Source: Meandrina meandrites
Lineage: Eukaryota > Cnidaria > Anthozoa > Scleractinia > Meandrinidae
Reading direction: 5' to 3'
DNA length: 64,000 nucleotides
Assembly (NCBI GenBank): GCA_963693305.1
Contig: OY855906.1
Coordinates: forward strand, 19,529,161 to 19,593,160
Shown in pieces: positions 32,901 through 44,493 of the stretch (position 1 is its first letter; every line of letters begins with the position of its first letter). The notes beneath the pieces are model-generated. The model was given only the letters and a program-made list of their open reading frames with translations, did not search any database and was not told the origin of the DNA. A program made the position numbers and the translations under genes.

Positions 32901-35900
32901 AGACAAAAATGAGCGATCGTTATCTGTTGAAGACCAGAGGTTCCTTAACATCCTTGGTGAAGGAATCCACAAGCGAGAAGATAGACACTATGAGATGCCA
33001 CTACCCCTACGTTCAGAAGAAGTGGAGCTCCCAAACAACCGTTCCCTAGCCCTCAAACGTCTCTTCCTTTTGAAGGAACGCTTTAAAAGAGACCCAGGCT
33101 ATTACAAGGATTACGTGAAGTTCATGGAAAGGGTTTTAGAAGATTGTGCTGAAAGATGTGAAGGTGACATTGCTAGCAAAATTGGCAGAGTCAATTATGT
33201 CCCACACCACGGTGTATATCACCCAAAAAAACCGGGTAAGATCCGTGTTGTATTTGATTGCAGTGCACGTTATGCCGGAACGTCCCTGAACCAAAACCTG
33301 CTACAAGGGCCGGATCTCACGAACAGTTTGGTTGGCGTTCTGTGCAGGTTCCGCCAAGAAGCCATAGCATTCTCTTGTGATGTTGAGTCTATGTTTCACC
33401 AATTCTTCGTGAATGAAGAGGACAGAGATTTCCTGAGATTTTTCTGGTGGGAGAACAGTGATCTAAATGCAGCACCCATTGAGTACAGGATGAAGGTCCA
33501 TTTATTCGGAGCCGGTTCTTCCCCTGGATGTGCCAATTTCGGATTCAAGCAAGCAGCAAATGATGGGGAAGAAGAATTTGGAACTGAAGCTGCCGACTTC
33601 GTACGACGAAACTTCTATGTCGATGATGGCTTGAAGTCACTCAGTACAATCTCTGCCACTACAAGTTTAATCCAGAACAGTCAAGCCATGTGTGCCAAGG
33701 CTGGTATCCGCTTACACAAGTTTGTCAGCAACACCAAGGAAGTACTCGAGGCAATCCCTCCTGAAGATAGAGCCACTGGACTACAAGATCTGGACCTGAA
33801 GTTTGACCAGCTACCCATTGAACGCACATTGGGCATCATGTGGTGCATAGAGACTGATTGTTTCAGATTCCGGATCGTCCTTCAAGATCGACCGTTAACC
33901 AGAAGAGGAGTTCTCTCCACCGTATGTTCAGTGTATGATCCTCTTGGCTTCGCAGCCCCTCTTATCCTGGTTGGAAAACAAATCCTTCAGGAACTCTGTC
34001 GTGGGAATGTGGACTGGGACGATCCAATCCCCGACAACCTAAGACCTAGATGGGAAAGGTGGAGAAACGAATTGCATGTCTTAGAAGAGCTGGAAATCTC
34101 AAGATGTTTCAAACCTAAAGGCTTTGGAGAAGTAAAGAGTGTTGAGCTGCATCACTTTTCGGATGCGAGCCAGAGCGGATACGGTCAGTGCAGCTACATT
34201 CGCTTTGTGAATCAACAAGACCAGCCACATGTTTCATTTGTCATGGGAAAGGCTCGAGTAGCACCCTTGAAGGCAATGACCATCCCTCGACTTGAACTAA
34301 CTGCCGCAGTAGTTTCCACCAAGGTCAGCCAGTGCCTCAAAAGGGAGTTAGACTACCAAGATGTCGTCGAACTGTTTTGGACTGATAGTCAAGTAGTGAT
34401 AGGATACATAAACAACGAAGCAAGGCGTTTTCACACCTTTGTAGCAAACCGCGTACAAGAAATACACAACCGTACAAAACCTGACCAATGGCATTACGTG
34501 GGGACTGACTCTAACCCAGCTGATGCTGCCTCACGTGGCCTCACAGCTCATCAACTTGTACACGATTCACGTTGGCTGAAGGGCCCGAAATTTCTTTGGA
34601 ATTCAAACATTCATTCAGTACAAGCATGTTACGAGCCTGGTCCCCTTGTTTCACAGGACCCGGAAGTGAAAAGTGTCTCCGTCCTTGTTACCCAGACATT
34701 GAAGAGATTTCCTGACCACTTTGAAATTAGCAGATTGGATAGCTTCTCTGACTGGTTCAGAGCCAAGAATGCAGTGGCATTATGTTTACTACTAAAGAAG
34801 TGTCTAAAGGAAAGAAAGATCAAAGAGAGCAAAGTTCGTGAAGGCAAGTTGAGAGAAGTTCCCAACCTCCAACATCAGAAACCAAGAGTAGATGATTTAG
34901 CCCAGGCAGAGACGGAAATCATGCGCAGCCTGCAGCATGAACACTTTATGGAAGAAATCAGAACACTGCGCTCCCTGAATGCTGGAGAATTCCTAGATAG
35001 AGAAGCTGTAAAACAGCGCGACAAAAGTTTGAAGAAGACTAGCTGTATGTATCGCCTTGACCCCTTTCTAGATGCCGATGGAATCCTGCGAGTTGGCGGT
35101 CGCCTCAGAAGAGCTAACATGCCAGAAGGTGTCAAACACCCAGTCATATTGCCAAGAAGATCTCACATCACCGAGTTGATAATACAAGATTGCCATCGTG
35201 CCATTAAACATCAGGGAAGTGGGATGACCCTTAACGAGCTCCGCCAGCATGGATACTGGGTAATTGGTGGTACATCAGCAGTAGGATGTTTCGTCTCAAA
35301 GTGCACAATTTGCAGAAGATTTAGAACACCCACTCAAGATCAGAAGATGGCAGACCTGCCTAAGGATAGAACAGAGCCCGTTCCTCCCTTTACGTACAGT
35401 GCGGTGGATTATTTTGGTCCTTTCTATATTAAGGACGGTCGTAAAGAAGTTAAGCGGTATGGAGTGATATTCACCTGCATGTCTTCAAGGGCAGTCCACA
35501 TCGAAACCTCTAACACGCTAGAGACTGATTCTTACATAAATGCACTTCGTCGTTTTCTAGCTGAGCGTGGACCCGTTCGCCAGATCAGATCTGACCGCGG
35601 CACAAACTTTGTTGGAGCCAAGCGAGAACTAGCAGATGCCCTACATGAGATGGATTGTGAGAAAGTAAGCAGTCATTTACTAAAGGAGAATTGCGACTGG
35701 ATCGAGATGGAGATGAACGTTCCTTCAGCGAGCCATATGGGCGGAAGTTGGGAACGGCAGATAAGAACTGTGCGAAATGTTCTCGCAGTGCTGCTTCAAG
35801 AGTCTGGAACCCAGTTGGATGATGAAAGCTTTCGCACACTTATGAAAGAAGTGCAGAACATAGTGAATTCAAGACCACTCACCGTAAGCAATGTGATGTC

Positions 35901-36381
35901 CCCAGGTGCTCCAGAGCCATTGACACCGAATCACCTCCTCACAATGAAGGTTAAAGTGCTGATGCCTCCTCCAGGTGTGTTCTTAAGAGACGACCTCTAC
36001 TCAAGAAAGAGATGGAGGAGGGTACAGCATCTCGCCAATGAATTTTGGAATAGATGGAGAAGAGAATTTCTACACACACTACAAGTGCGTCAGAAGTGGA
36101 CCAAACCGCGCAAAAACCTAGCGATTGGTGATATAGTTGTGATGAAGGATGATCACGTCCCAAGAAACAAATGGAAGCTAGCACGAGTTGAGCAGACCCT
36201 CCCAAGTGATGATGGTTTTGTTCGAAAGGTCGTCCTAGCTATCGGAACTCGACTTCTTGATAATCATGGAAGAAGAACAAGCGAAATTCAGCGCCTGGAA
36301 AGACCAGTTCACAAGTTGGTGCTGATTTTACCTCAAGACCGGGAATTCCCCGTCGAGGAGCCTGCCGAATCAGAGGCTTAG
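29965..36381 (+). CDS. BEL/Pao gag-pol polyprotein
   Basis: 2,138 codons without a stop; the second ATG (30007) is a plausible alternative start. Domains in order: an N-terminal gag with a basic coiled-coil-like stretch (residues ~170-240), DUF1759-type gag region (~393-580), two zinc-knuckle-like Cys/His clusters (~629-696), aspartic-protease-like DUF1758 region (~765), reverse transcriptase with YVDD (~1219), RNase H beginning FSDAS (~1396), integrase HHCC zinc domain (~1744-1785), DDE core (acidic residues near 1815, 1878 and 1933) and a C-terminal DUF5641-type segment (~2020-2080). This is the full gene set of a BEL/Pao element. No env-like frame follows. All catalytic motifs I checked are present. 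Confidence 0.95.
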   Translation: MDWTRGHWILDHLKMSESTSAQINKPNEDETKDTGDMQDVQPATGEPEGRKRTLTQKGFEYQLPFKKKSYEDTLVKLRNCVDRVDMLWIDATDVNELRQLRTELEKSRQAFEIARSGYAPFLSEEELQQLCGESSDLLKRAVQLRTNAGERIFILERDEINSRASRSSTRSSLSRKTRSSNPSEIRARAVAEAAKRKVEWQYAKLEMQKKVELKMKECEIEEMQKKKDYERAEAEAAALAKIEEEENDEKTMPDCLDDIPCEIDKEDRVRQYVSALSTTAADTNATSINSMDHQQNTSVTVVSTIPLTASTPVAHGAPGVRPSVLRPSVTSFSPLHAQTTMTTLSTPLYSATTTSFSPLHAQTTMPTFSTPLYSAVNSHSITEAITESFQAARMPPPNLSVFTGNPLDWPTWKSAFETVIEKRATNPSEKILYLLQYLSGAPRKVVEGYQFLSSPDAYQTAKNILEKRFGHPSVVADAFRRKLENWQRITPRDGTALREFADFLRTCQLAMHSVEDLETLNKESDNKKLVKILPGWAHPKWGSKVRDYQQKHGDNKFPPFSAFVTFVTEIADIQCLPVLSSVEVIKQEREDKRKNRRRDPGHGGHPQFNSLLTDVREPSDTPKKNNSKPCAWCKKPHDLNACQELLKISLQERLSFLIKRGFCLRCLEHGHMAKENKCTSRLKCASCKQQHPTCLHREQQPDKPVQAEQALKPASEPLLVPTSEPASAKCTRVCGVEGQESGQDQSLIIPVWVSSCENPENKQMTYALVDCQSNATFITEKLRQELGLQGVKSHLLLSTLHEENEVIESHKVKGITVMDLKHQNSIPLPQAFTRQTIPFKSSQIPKPEVAMCWEHLKPIANELMPYRKDLEVGLLIGTNCPRAIKPREVIPGSDNDPYGVKTALGWGIIGRVCLSPPSDSHEDHDVWTNKIITRELTSTGECTKPRYGATFALKSHVKEVFNPAQVNEMFELDFQDRCGDKNERSLSVEDQRFLNILGEGIHKREDRHYEMPLPLRSEEVELPNNRSLALKRLFLLKERFKRDPGYYKDYVKFMERVLEDCAERCEGDIASKIGRVNYVPHHGVYHPKKPGKIRVVFDCSARYAGTSLNQNLLQGPDLTNSLVGVLCRFRQEAIAFSCDVESMFHQFFVNEEDRDFLRFFWWENSDLNAAPIEYRMKVHLFGAGSSPGCANFGFKQAANDGEEEFGTEAADFVRRNFYVDDGLKSLSTISATTSLIQNSQAMCAKAGIRLHKFVSNTKEVLEAIPPEDRATGLQDLDLKFDQLPIERTLGIMWCIETDCFRFRIVLQDRPLTRRGVLSTVCSVYDPLGFAAPLILVGKQILQELCRGNVDWDDPIPDNLRPRWERWRNELHVLEELEISRCFKPKGFGEVKSVELHHFSDASQSGYGQCSYIRFVNQQDQPHVSFVMGKARVAPLKAMTIPRLELTAAVVSTKVSQCLKRELDYQDVVELFWTDSQVVIGYINNEARRFHTFVANRVQEIHNRTKPDQWHYVGTDSNPADAASRGLTAHQLVHDSRWLKGPKFLWNSNIHSVQACYEPGPLVSQDPEVKSVSVLVTQTLKRFPDHFEISRLDSFSDWFRAKNAVALCLLLKKCLKERKIKESKVREGKLREVPNLQHQKPRVDDLAQAETEIMRSLQHEHFMEEIRTLRSLNAGEFLDREAVKQRDKSLKKTSCMYRLDPFLDADGILRVGGRLRRANMPEGVKHPVILPRRSHITELIIQDCHRAIKHQGSGMTLNELRQHGYWVIGGTSAVGCFVSKCTICRRFRTPTQDQKMADLPKDRTEPVPPFTYSAVDYFGPFYIKDGRKEVKRYGVIFTCMSSRAVHIETSNTLETDSYINALRRFLAERGPVRQIRSDRGTNFVGAKRELADALHEMDCEKVSSHLLKENCDWIEMEMNVPSASHMGGSWERQIRTVRNVLAVLLQESGTQLDDESFRTLMKEVQNIVNSRPLTVSNVMSPGAPEPLTPNHLLTMKVKVLMPPPGVFLRDDLYSRKRWRRVQHLANEFWNRWRREFLHTLQVRQKWTKPRKNLAIGDIVVMKDDHVPRNKWKLARVEQTLPSDDGFVRKVVLAIGTRLLDNHGRRTSEIQRLERPVHKLVLILPQDREFPVEEPAESEA

Positions 36382-36513
36382 TGCCAAGAAAGACATTAAG
36401 AACTGTTAAGGACTTTGTCACGTAACCCTTTCTGACCGGATTTGACAAGATTATTTTCATTAGTGAGATTTCCTGTATGTATTGAACAGTGGACTCCCAC
36501 TGTTGGGGAGCCA

Positions 36514-36975
36514 TGTAACTAACGTTAAGCCGAAAAGACGCTTGGGTAAATTCCCAAGGTTCTTAGCACGCGCTCGGGAAAGCACGTGTGCTCGCAAACG
36601 TCAGATTTATAGCAGTCGAAGTTACCTTGCTCGTTTGTGCCGAAATAGAGCTTTTTCCTTGGATTCTTTAAGATTTAAGACCAGTCCATTGCCCTCGTCG
36701 CTGGACAAAGGTAATTCGTAGCTCATTTTCGCTTTGACTTATTGTATTGTCATGAGATTTTCTTGTATTTTGTTCTTACAAGTACTCGCAAACGGTTCAG
36801 TTTCTCATCGAATTTCGTCATGTATTTACTTTCTAGTTTTACGGTTCTTTCTGTATCCTGCTGAGGAGATTAAAGAATTTGTAATTCTGCCAGCTTTGCA
36901 ATTGTGGATAGTTCTTTGGACCGTTTTTTGGATGAATTTGGAGTCTATTTATCGAGCGAAAGGTCGCCGGTAACA
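36514..36975 (+). repeat. 3' LTR of BEL element
   Basis: 462 bp, matching the 5' LTR throughout as far as I could compare. It is followed by the second GTTAC. Confidence 0.95.
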
Positions 36976-37204
36976 GTTACCTCAAAATATAAAATCCCAT
37001 TAATGACATTGAACTGAATAAAACCCATGCCAAGGTTCCTCTAACCCATATACATGCATGTATGGGTAATGTGCCTAGAGTGAATCTATTTATTTTGCTG
37101 TGGAATAAAAAATCCCACTGATAACAATAACATCAATCCTAATCAACATAGAAATGGGTATTTATTTAAAAACCATTCATAGAAAACATACTCAACCAGT
37201 ACTT

Positions 37205-37373
37205 AATGATTCATCCGATCTATTGTAGGTTTTTTAAATACTAAATTTTTTCGGTGGTCTCTGTCCACCTTCATCCTAGTAAAAATTGTGTTCGTTTACT
37301 CTGATGAAGGTGGACAGAGGCCACCAAAAAAATTTAGTGTTTAAAAAACCTACAATAGATCGGATGAATCATT
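37205..37373. repeat. inverted repeat, 71-bp arms, 27-bp spacer
   Basis: The arms 37205-37275 and 37303-37373 are reverse complements with about three mismatches. The hairpin includes ggtggacagag and aattttttggtgg segments. No coding capacity and no clear target duplication. Confidence 0.9.
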
Positions 37374-38282
37374 CTAGAGAAATTAAGTCTACCGATCACC
37401 ACAGACAAAGAGTACTTAATATGTCATTTTGGAATAAAAAAATGCTGGTATTTTCAATCTTATGCTTGGATTTTATGTAAGAACAATTAATGGAAAAAAC
37501 CTAATTTCATGTTGTCTTTGAAATTTAGTCCATAGCTGTCATTAGCTGTCATTAAGCATGAGAATTCAACATGTATTCCAAATGCAATACCACTGGATCC
37601 TATAAACCTGAAAAGCCTGTTAATCTTGGCATTAATCTTATTTCCTATGTGAAGTTGATTTACGGTGCTATCTTAAAGCTGTGTACAAGACTGATTCACT
37701 AACTTGAATCACTAAAATTGTGAGCTTGCCACCCAACAGCTCTTAACCATACTATCATTATAAACTATGAAATATTCAAACTCCCATTAAATGTTACAGT
37801 TAAACATCAAAGGCACACAATTTTAACAAGGTACAGGTCATGTGATCAAGTCATTTAAAGGGCTTAACTGGAGAAAACATTTTTTAACAAAATATTTTTT
37901 CTTCATTCTTTCCCAAACACCAAGTTTCACTTTTGCCTGGTTCTACCATTAAATGTCAAAGAAGACTTCGTGTGACTGTTTCTGTTAGTATAAGGATATA
38001 AAAACACAAGAGAGGAATATATATATAGAAACTACTAGCAGTTTAGTACCTGTAAAATAAGCTCAGTCACAAGCATTCAATTTCTCAGCAATATCAATGC
38101 TTAAACGTCATAAAAAACAGGAATACCGGTAATCTTGCATTTGTTTGGAGACCAGTAGAGAAATGTTAAATGTTATTGTTACGACAAGGGTTCTGCTTCA
38201 TACATGTAACAGTGCCATGGTTATTTAATTTTCATTCAAATTACTTAAAAATGGATTTAAAAAGTTACATTGTCAATTTAAG
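37374..38282. other. non-coding, 3' of EnSpm transposase gene
   Basis: On the minus strand this lies downstream of the EnSpm stop codon (38283-38285), so it is probably that element's 3' part. No TIR could be identified. Confidence 0.35.
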
Positions 38283-38335
38283 CTACTGTTTCCAAACATT
38301 CCCTTGCCAGTGACCTTGTGCAAGTCCTAAAATAC
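38283..38335 (-). pseudogene. last codons of EnSpm transposase, cut off by MULE
   Basis: On the minus strand, starting inside the 9-bp duplication (38327-38335), the frame continues as ILGLAQGHWQGNVWKQ and stops at 38283-38285. Joined across the MULE to the frame ending …HWDC at 62225, it reads without a shift. This shows the insertion site lies 15 codons before the stop. Confidence 0.8.
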
Positions 38336-38578
38336 CGGCAGGCACAAAACGCAGGTCACAGGTCACAGGTCACAGGTCGCAGGTCACAGGTCACAGGTCG
38401 CAGATCAGTAAAAAGAAAAACTCATAATTACATAATTACTCCTGCATTGCGGCGGAAGTACCGGCATTAACTTTCGACGCATATACTTTAGTATTATATT
38501 CTTAAATTTCGATTTACCTCTGTCAGGTATGTTGAAGTGCACCAAACATGTTTTCAGCTTTAAATCTTCGTCTTTAAA
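38336..38578 (+). repeat. MULE left TIR
   Basis: After CGGCAGGCACAAAACGC come seven tandem 7-bp units (aggtcac/aggtcgc), then about 180 bp nearly identical to the right arm reversed. The right arm has four such units, so unit number differs between arms. Confidence 0.9.
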
Positions 38579-38690
38579 TATCAACTGGTTTTTGCGTGGA
38601 GAGCAACAGAACGCAGTCCATTCTTTGGGGCCTGGAAAAAACTAGAGGCTCTGACAGGAGCTTGGGACGAATTCCCTCGTGCGACTTACC

Positions 38691-41600
38691 ATGGCTGAGA
38701 TGGCGGACGCGTACGAAGAAGCTAGTAAAGCGTATGTTTCCGAGGTAAGAAAACAGCGCTTGCTGTTGCATTATTGGTACTTGAGATCCTTTCAAAAAAT
38801 GTAAAATATCCCAATCAAAATGCTGTCGTTCGTTCGAGTTTACTCCAAGTTGTTGACTGTCGGCTGACAGACCTTTGTTAATCTCTGATTCCATTTCTCA
38901 TACAGGAAAGTGATTATGCAGAGGAGGTGGATTCCGTATATTCCCAAGGCTCTCCCAGTTCAGAGTAAGAGATTAGTATTATTATTATATATACTGCAGA
39001 CTGCAGACTGCAAAAATGGATGTAAAAGTAAAAAAAGTTTGCTTTTTTTGTTTTCCCGTGCAAATCACCACCGTTTCTTTGATCAGCGGTATTTTTAGAG
39101 TGTCACTGCGCAAGATTCTGCGCATTGATGCACGCACGAGGGAACAAGATGGACGAACATTGTGGTAAGTAGAATGACGTTGTTTACAACCCTTTTTATC
39201 GGTTTGTTGTCACTTTTTGCCATTAAGAAAACTGTCTTTCTTTTTCATTATGAATCACGATATAACTAGAAGTCGACAGATCTACGGAAGTTCCTAATAG
39301 CAGGTAATATATTCGTGTTTATATTTGAACCGTCGAAATGCTTTCTTTGAGTATTAAAAAGTTTGAATCTATGTATGTTTTTGTCCAAGTGGATAGCACT
39401 ATGTACAGAAAGCGATTTTTTTTCTTGGCCAGAAATTCCGTGATATTGACTTTTTCTACTTCTGCGATGGTTTGCTTGGATTCCATAATATAGATGATCT
39501 GTTCCGTAACTGGGAAAATTGGACAATAGATCGAACTCTCCAAGAAAGCATTTCGGTGTTACAGTCGCTTGTTGTGATGTGCATTTAAAACTAGGAATTC
39601 CTTTTCACATGTTTCAAACCAGCGAAATTGAACTAGGGTTTTTTATTCGTACAGGTTAATGTTTTTACATCATGTATTTTGTTTTCTTTTTCATTATGTA
39701 GTTCTGTTGGTAACAAAGATGTGGAATTAAGTGTACATGGAATACAGGTTGGTGTTTTAATGTCTTGAATGTTGTGATATATCATTTTTTATTTCAAACG
39801 TTAATTCCTAGTACTTCCAGTTTTTGTATAGCATACATGGTGATAATCTTCAGTACAACATTTGCCCAACAGGAACATGAGGATCCTTTTGATTTGCCCC
39901 CGCCTTTATCTCCTTTGTCACCGGAGCCATGCACAGGAGGGTAAACGAGTTTATGTATTTATGACACATTTATTTTTATCTGAAACACTGGTGATGATCC
40001 CGGTGAGTGCGGGAAGAAATGTTTTTTTTTTTATGATATTGTTCTATAGAAGTGCTAATTTCAAGTTAATTAATAATTATTTGGTGAACATGGAACACGG
40101 AAATTAGCACTGAAAAGCACAACTCTCTCTTCTTTTCAAGTACTTGATCTTTTATTACAGACCAATCAATGAAGCCATACAATTAGTAGTTACAGAAGTA
40201 CATTTTACTGATATCTGCAATGTTGGGTATAAAAAGTATTCCTTTCTGTAGAATCATAGTTAGGATTCATTTTCATAGAACTAAATTGCAGCTGAATAGC
40301 ATCGAAAGGAAGAGAAAGAGGGAGTAGTAATTAGAGAGTCTAAGGCGGATTCCTAGAATGTAGTAGCTGTATAGAACAAAATATATTGAAATTAAAAGTG
40401 CCAGAAGAATTTCTTCAAAGATTGTCAGCTACTCTTATTGTTGATTGCACCTGTTGGATTTTTAAGGGCTATAAACTAAGCCTTGTCCAAAAATGAAAGA
40501 CACATATGTAATTATACTTAACTATTTTTTCCATTCTTTATTAGGCAAACAGAAATGCCTCTTGTAGACGAGGTGGGTGTATTGCAAATTACCAGGAATT
40601 TGAAAAAAAACTAAGTAACATTAAATGGATTTTTGATGACCCCAAAAAAACATACATACGAATCGTTGATTGAGTCAATTTTTGGTTGCATTTTAGTTTG
40701 AAAGTGTAATGATGCCAATATAAAGGAGTGTAAATGTTTTGTTATTCATTTCACTAATAAAAATTGCACATTAATTTACTGATATAGAAATCATGTTCTC
40801 CTCTTTATGCAGAGAGATTTTTTAGAGGAGCCAGCTCAAACAGCGCAAACAAAGAGTCCACCAAGAAAATGTCCAAAACGTTTTCTGCCAAAGCCATGGG
40901 CAGGAAGGAATCTTTTTGGTGATAACAGGTGTGTAAAGCTTTATCCATTTAACTTCATTGTGTAGAGATTTTTTTTGTTACTCCTTGGTTGCTACCAAAG
41001 CAAAGAAATGTTAACATTTTTGATAAATAGATTAATTCAGTGAATTTTCTTTACCCTTTCTTCAGCAACACATTTAAAATAAACTACTGTAGCTTCAACT
41101 GACTTCAAAAAATTGTGCAAGTTGGCCAGTAGAGATAATTCTTTCTTTCTTTCCATACATCCATTCCAATAGCAAGAATTTCACCTTCTGAAAAGGCCGA
41201 AACACTATTGAACATCATATTGGATTTTTCCCTCGTTTGAATGCCTTTCTGTTTCAACACTTACTGCTCACCAGCTGTAATCATGATAACTGCTAATATT
41301 GGTTAGTATACACTGCCATGCAACATCCTAGTTTTATTATCCTTTTGGTCAGTTTCCAGTTAGAGGAATCATCTCCTCCACAAGCCCTTAATGAGTCATT
41401 TCCAACTACAGAGGTAAGTCTTGTAACCGCTAATCTAACATCGTACCTTATAATTTATACAGATAAGCCTTTTTCAGACAGGCTTATTTTAGGCAAGGAA
41501 GATGGAACAACAGCAGTAACTGTCTTTAAGTAAGAGAAAGTGCAAAAATTCCATAAGATGCTTTAAATATCCCTAACATGAAATAGGACCTTGTGAACCG

Positions 41601-43935
41601 AAAAAGATTAAATTTGCCACACCAGGCTTGAAGCTTGAAGCAAAGTGCATGTTTCTCAGATTTGTGCATTTCATTTTAGATATGGGCTTGCCTTGAATGC
41701 CCGAAGGAATTTTACAGCGAGGAATTGTGGTGTGCACACATGAGAGAGTGCTGTGGTATTGAAGAAGAATACAAGGTTTGTTTTTTGATAACTTATACTT
41801 CTTTAAGTCATGTTGCTTGAAATTTACGTTGTCTTTTCGTTCCTTTATTTCAGGAAAGTGTTGATACAAGTGATGGTGAAGATCATGATGATGAGGCTGT
41901 TATCCATGTTCCTTCAGGGGACAGCGACTTTGATTTTGAAAGCGACGATAGTGGAAGTGAAGAGGAGTAAAGCAAGTAAGTGAGAGCAAAAGCAAATTAA
42001 ACCCTCTTGTATGATCCATACAAAGAATAGTACCACTTTACCACACCTTTTTTTTACGAAAAAGTGATATTTTTTGAATAGGGAGTAACCTTTCAATTCA
42101 ATTATGTTTATGTACAGTTTGTACACACTTTGACTTAATTTCTGAGACCCTTCATAAAGAACCATTTTCAATCAATTCATGAGCAGTGCATTGTGAATAA
42201 CATGCACATGTACAAATAGAAGATTTTGCATCATGTTTAGCACTAAAAGCATTTTATTATAATTATTACTTTATGAAAATTTATTTTTACATAGTAGGTA
42301 CGGTAAAATATTCTTTTGCTTAAAAGCTAATTTGTAAACATTAGCTATGTCACGGTGGCTGAATAATTAGTTACTGAATAATTGACCACTGACGCATAAC
42401 ATTGCTGATCACTATTCCACGGTTCTTATCGAGGCAAATTTTGTGAAATACCACCTTCTTAATCTCACAGGCTCCCAAAGTTTCTCCGGGGTGATGTGAC
42501 CCTTCCCATATACCAAGCTGGAAAGGAGGCAGAATTTGATCGTTCTCCACTGACAGTTGCTAGTATTTTGTACAGTCCAGACTTGAGCAGAGTTTGCAAG
42601 CAAAAACCTTTGAAATGCCAGGAAAATGCAGCCTTTGTAGTGAACACAAACTATCTGGGCGACAAAGAGGATGTGGTTTCCGATGACTTGGGGACATTCC
42701 GTAACAACGGTTTAAAAAAATGGTTCTTTTGTGATGACAATTGTGGCCAGTTGGAGGAAATCGATGAACCACGAAATTGGGAAGAAGGGATGTTTACTTT
42801 GGAGAAAACTTACTGGGTACACCAAACCTACAATGACTTTAGGAGACGACTGTGGAGACTGAAAGATCACCAAGGAACTGAAACAAAATACATTTTCTTG
42901 GAGTATTCTTTCAAAGATGGTGAACATCCCATTCAAGTAACTACGCATGGAAATTCAAAAGGCAAAAAACCCCACATTCGACAGGAGAAGAGTACTATGA
43001 CTCGACTGAAGACTCTGGCAAAGGAAGGGAAAAAGCCGTCGGAAATGTACAACATCGTCTTCGAGGAGAAAGGTGGTGTGCTTGGTGCAACATCCGTTGC
43101 GTCGCTGCCAAGGCATGAGCAAGGGAAGTATTTAAAACGTTGTCAAAAACGAGAAACTGAAAAGGATGAACTTTGGTCAATTGCAAATATGGCAAAGGAA
43201 GAAATGAAGAAAAAAGAGCCCTTTGTAAGATACCCTGAAGCCTCAACAGGAAATTTCATGCTTGCTGATGACCGACAGTTAAAGGATGTTGAGCGGTTTT
43301 GTACTGATCGCAACCATCACGGAATATTTGGCATAGACACTGTATTTAAATGTGGCAATTTCTTCGCAACACCAACGACCTACCCTCACCTGATGCTAGT
43401 CGACAAGACAACCTCTCGTCATCCCACTATGCTTGGACCACTTGCTGTTCATAAACGGTTAGACACTGATGCGTACGAATATCTGGGGTGTTCAATGACA
43501 CGTGCCAATCCAGCTTTAAAGAACATCGTGGCTATTGGGAGTGATGGAGATGAGAAGATACATAAAGGCATGTTCATCAGTGTCGTTTCAGCAACTTGGA
43601 TGCTAGACAAGCGCCATGTCGAGGACAACATAAAGAGAAAGCTTTCTAAAATGGGAATAACTGGTGATAAGCAAAATCCATTTATTGCTGACATCTTCGG
43701 AGATGACATTGAAAAGGAGAAAGGTCTTGTGGACAGCACTAGTGCAGAAGAGTTTGAACAATCGCTGCAACGTCTGAAGCCAACTTGGGACCAAAGAGAG
43801 CTATTGCTAACAGCAAGTGGAGAAGCAGAATTCTTTGGCTGGTTTGTTCGTTACCAGGCAACACTAATAAAGGAAAGAATGATTTACCCAGTACGAAAAG
43901 CTGTTGGTCTTGGTCATGAGTTCTATTACAACAAT
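38691..43935 (+). CDS. MULE transposase, 5' part (10 exons), interrupted
   Basis: Exons fitted by frame and GT/AG sites: 38691-38744, 38906-38964, 39702-39747, 39873-39940, 40545-40572, 40813-40932, 41360-41413, 41680-41775, 41854-41966 and 42471-43935 (2,103 nt, exactly 701 codons). The N-terminus is acidic and low-complexity. A C2H2-like finger (CLECPKEF…CAHMREC) lies at about residues 147-167. The catalytic core shows FGIDTVFKCG (Asp502) and IGSDGDEK (Asp571), matching the MULE D…TDG pattern; the third acidic residue is probably in the EEFEQ segment. The codon series is cut by the AAT-flanked element at …FYYNN and resumes at 57867 in the same frame. Confidence 0.85.
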
Positions 43936-44493
43936 GGGCACTTCCAGAAAATATCCGTACACAACGACGGACGGCTTCCATATTTTAACCCCCCCTTGCC
44001 TTCAGAAATTCCAAAATGCATTACCCCTCCATGCCCTCTGAATTCCAAAATCGTTAACCCCCGCTCCCGTTCGGAATTTCCGTTTTTTGTCAAGCTCTAA
44101 GGATTTACCTTTTGAATTCGATAAGACCTACCGTAGTTTTTCAGTAAAAAAGCGCACAGATTTTTCGACGAAATTTTCTGTCCGTGGCAAGTTTCACGCA
44201 ACAAAATCTTCTAATGATCGCAGTTTGTACTGGAACTTACAATATAAACAAGAAACTAAAGACTGACTTTAAACAAATCATTGACTTTTTAACATTTTTA
44301 ACATTGAAAAGACACGGCAAGTTTTAACGTGATGTTCATTACCGCGCGTACGCAAGCGGTTTAGCAACACATGTATACGAGGGCATTTTGTCCATAACTT
44401 AAGCAATAGGCTGAAAAAAATAAAGATACTTATTGCAAACGAACCTTTTGAATTGTGGGGAACCGGAAAGCGGCTTTAGAAGACAAGGAAACA

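Larger units (their letters stand above)
29481..36975 (+). mobile_element. BEL/Pao LTR retrotransposon, apparently intact
   Basis: Two 462-bp LTRs (29481-29942 and 36514-36975) run TGTAACT…GTAACA. They flank a single uninterrupted gag-pol frame. GTTAC occurs immediately outside both ends (29476-29480 and 36976-36980), a 5-bp target duplication as expected for BEL/Pao. I found no difference between the LTRs by eye, and their translated frames are identical. With the unbroken frame this points to a recent insertion. A G-rich tract (ttggggagcca) precedes the 3' LTR and could serve as polypurine tract. Confidence 0.95.

Noticed and set aside
37301..37330. Hammerhead-like ctgatga…ccacc hairpin
   Set aside because: The following core reads AAAA instead of GAAA, and the segment is explained by the long inverted repeat.
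43936..44100. C-terminal end of the 534-codon MULE open frame
   Set aside because: These codons belong to the inserted TIR element, not to the transposase.
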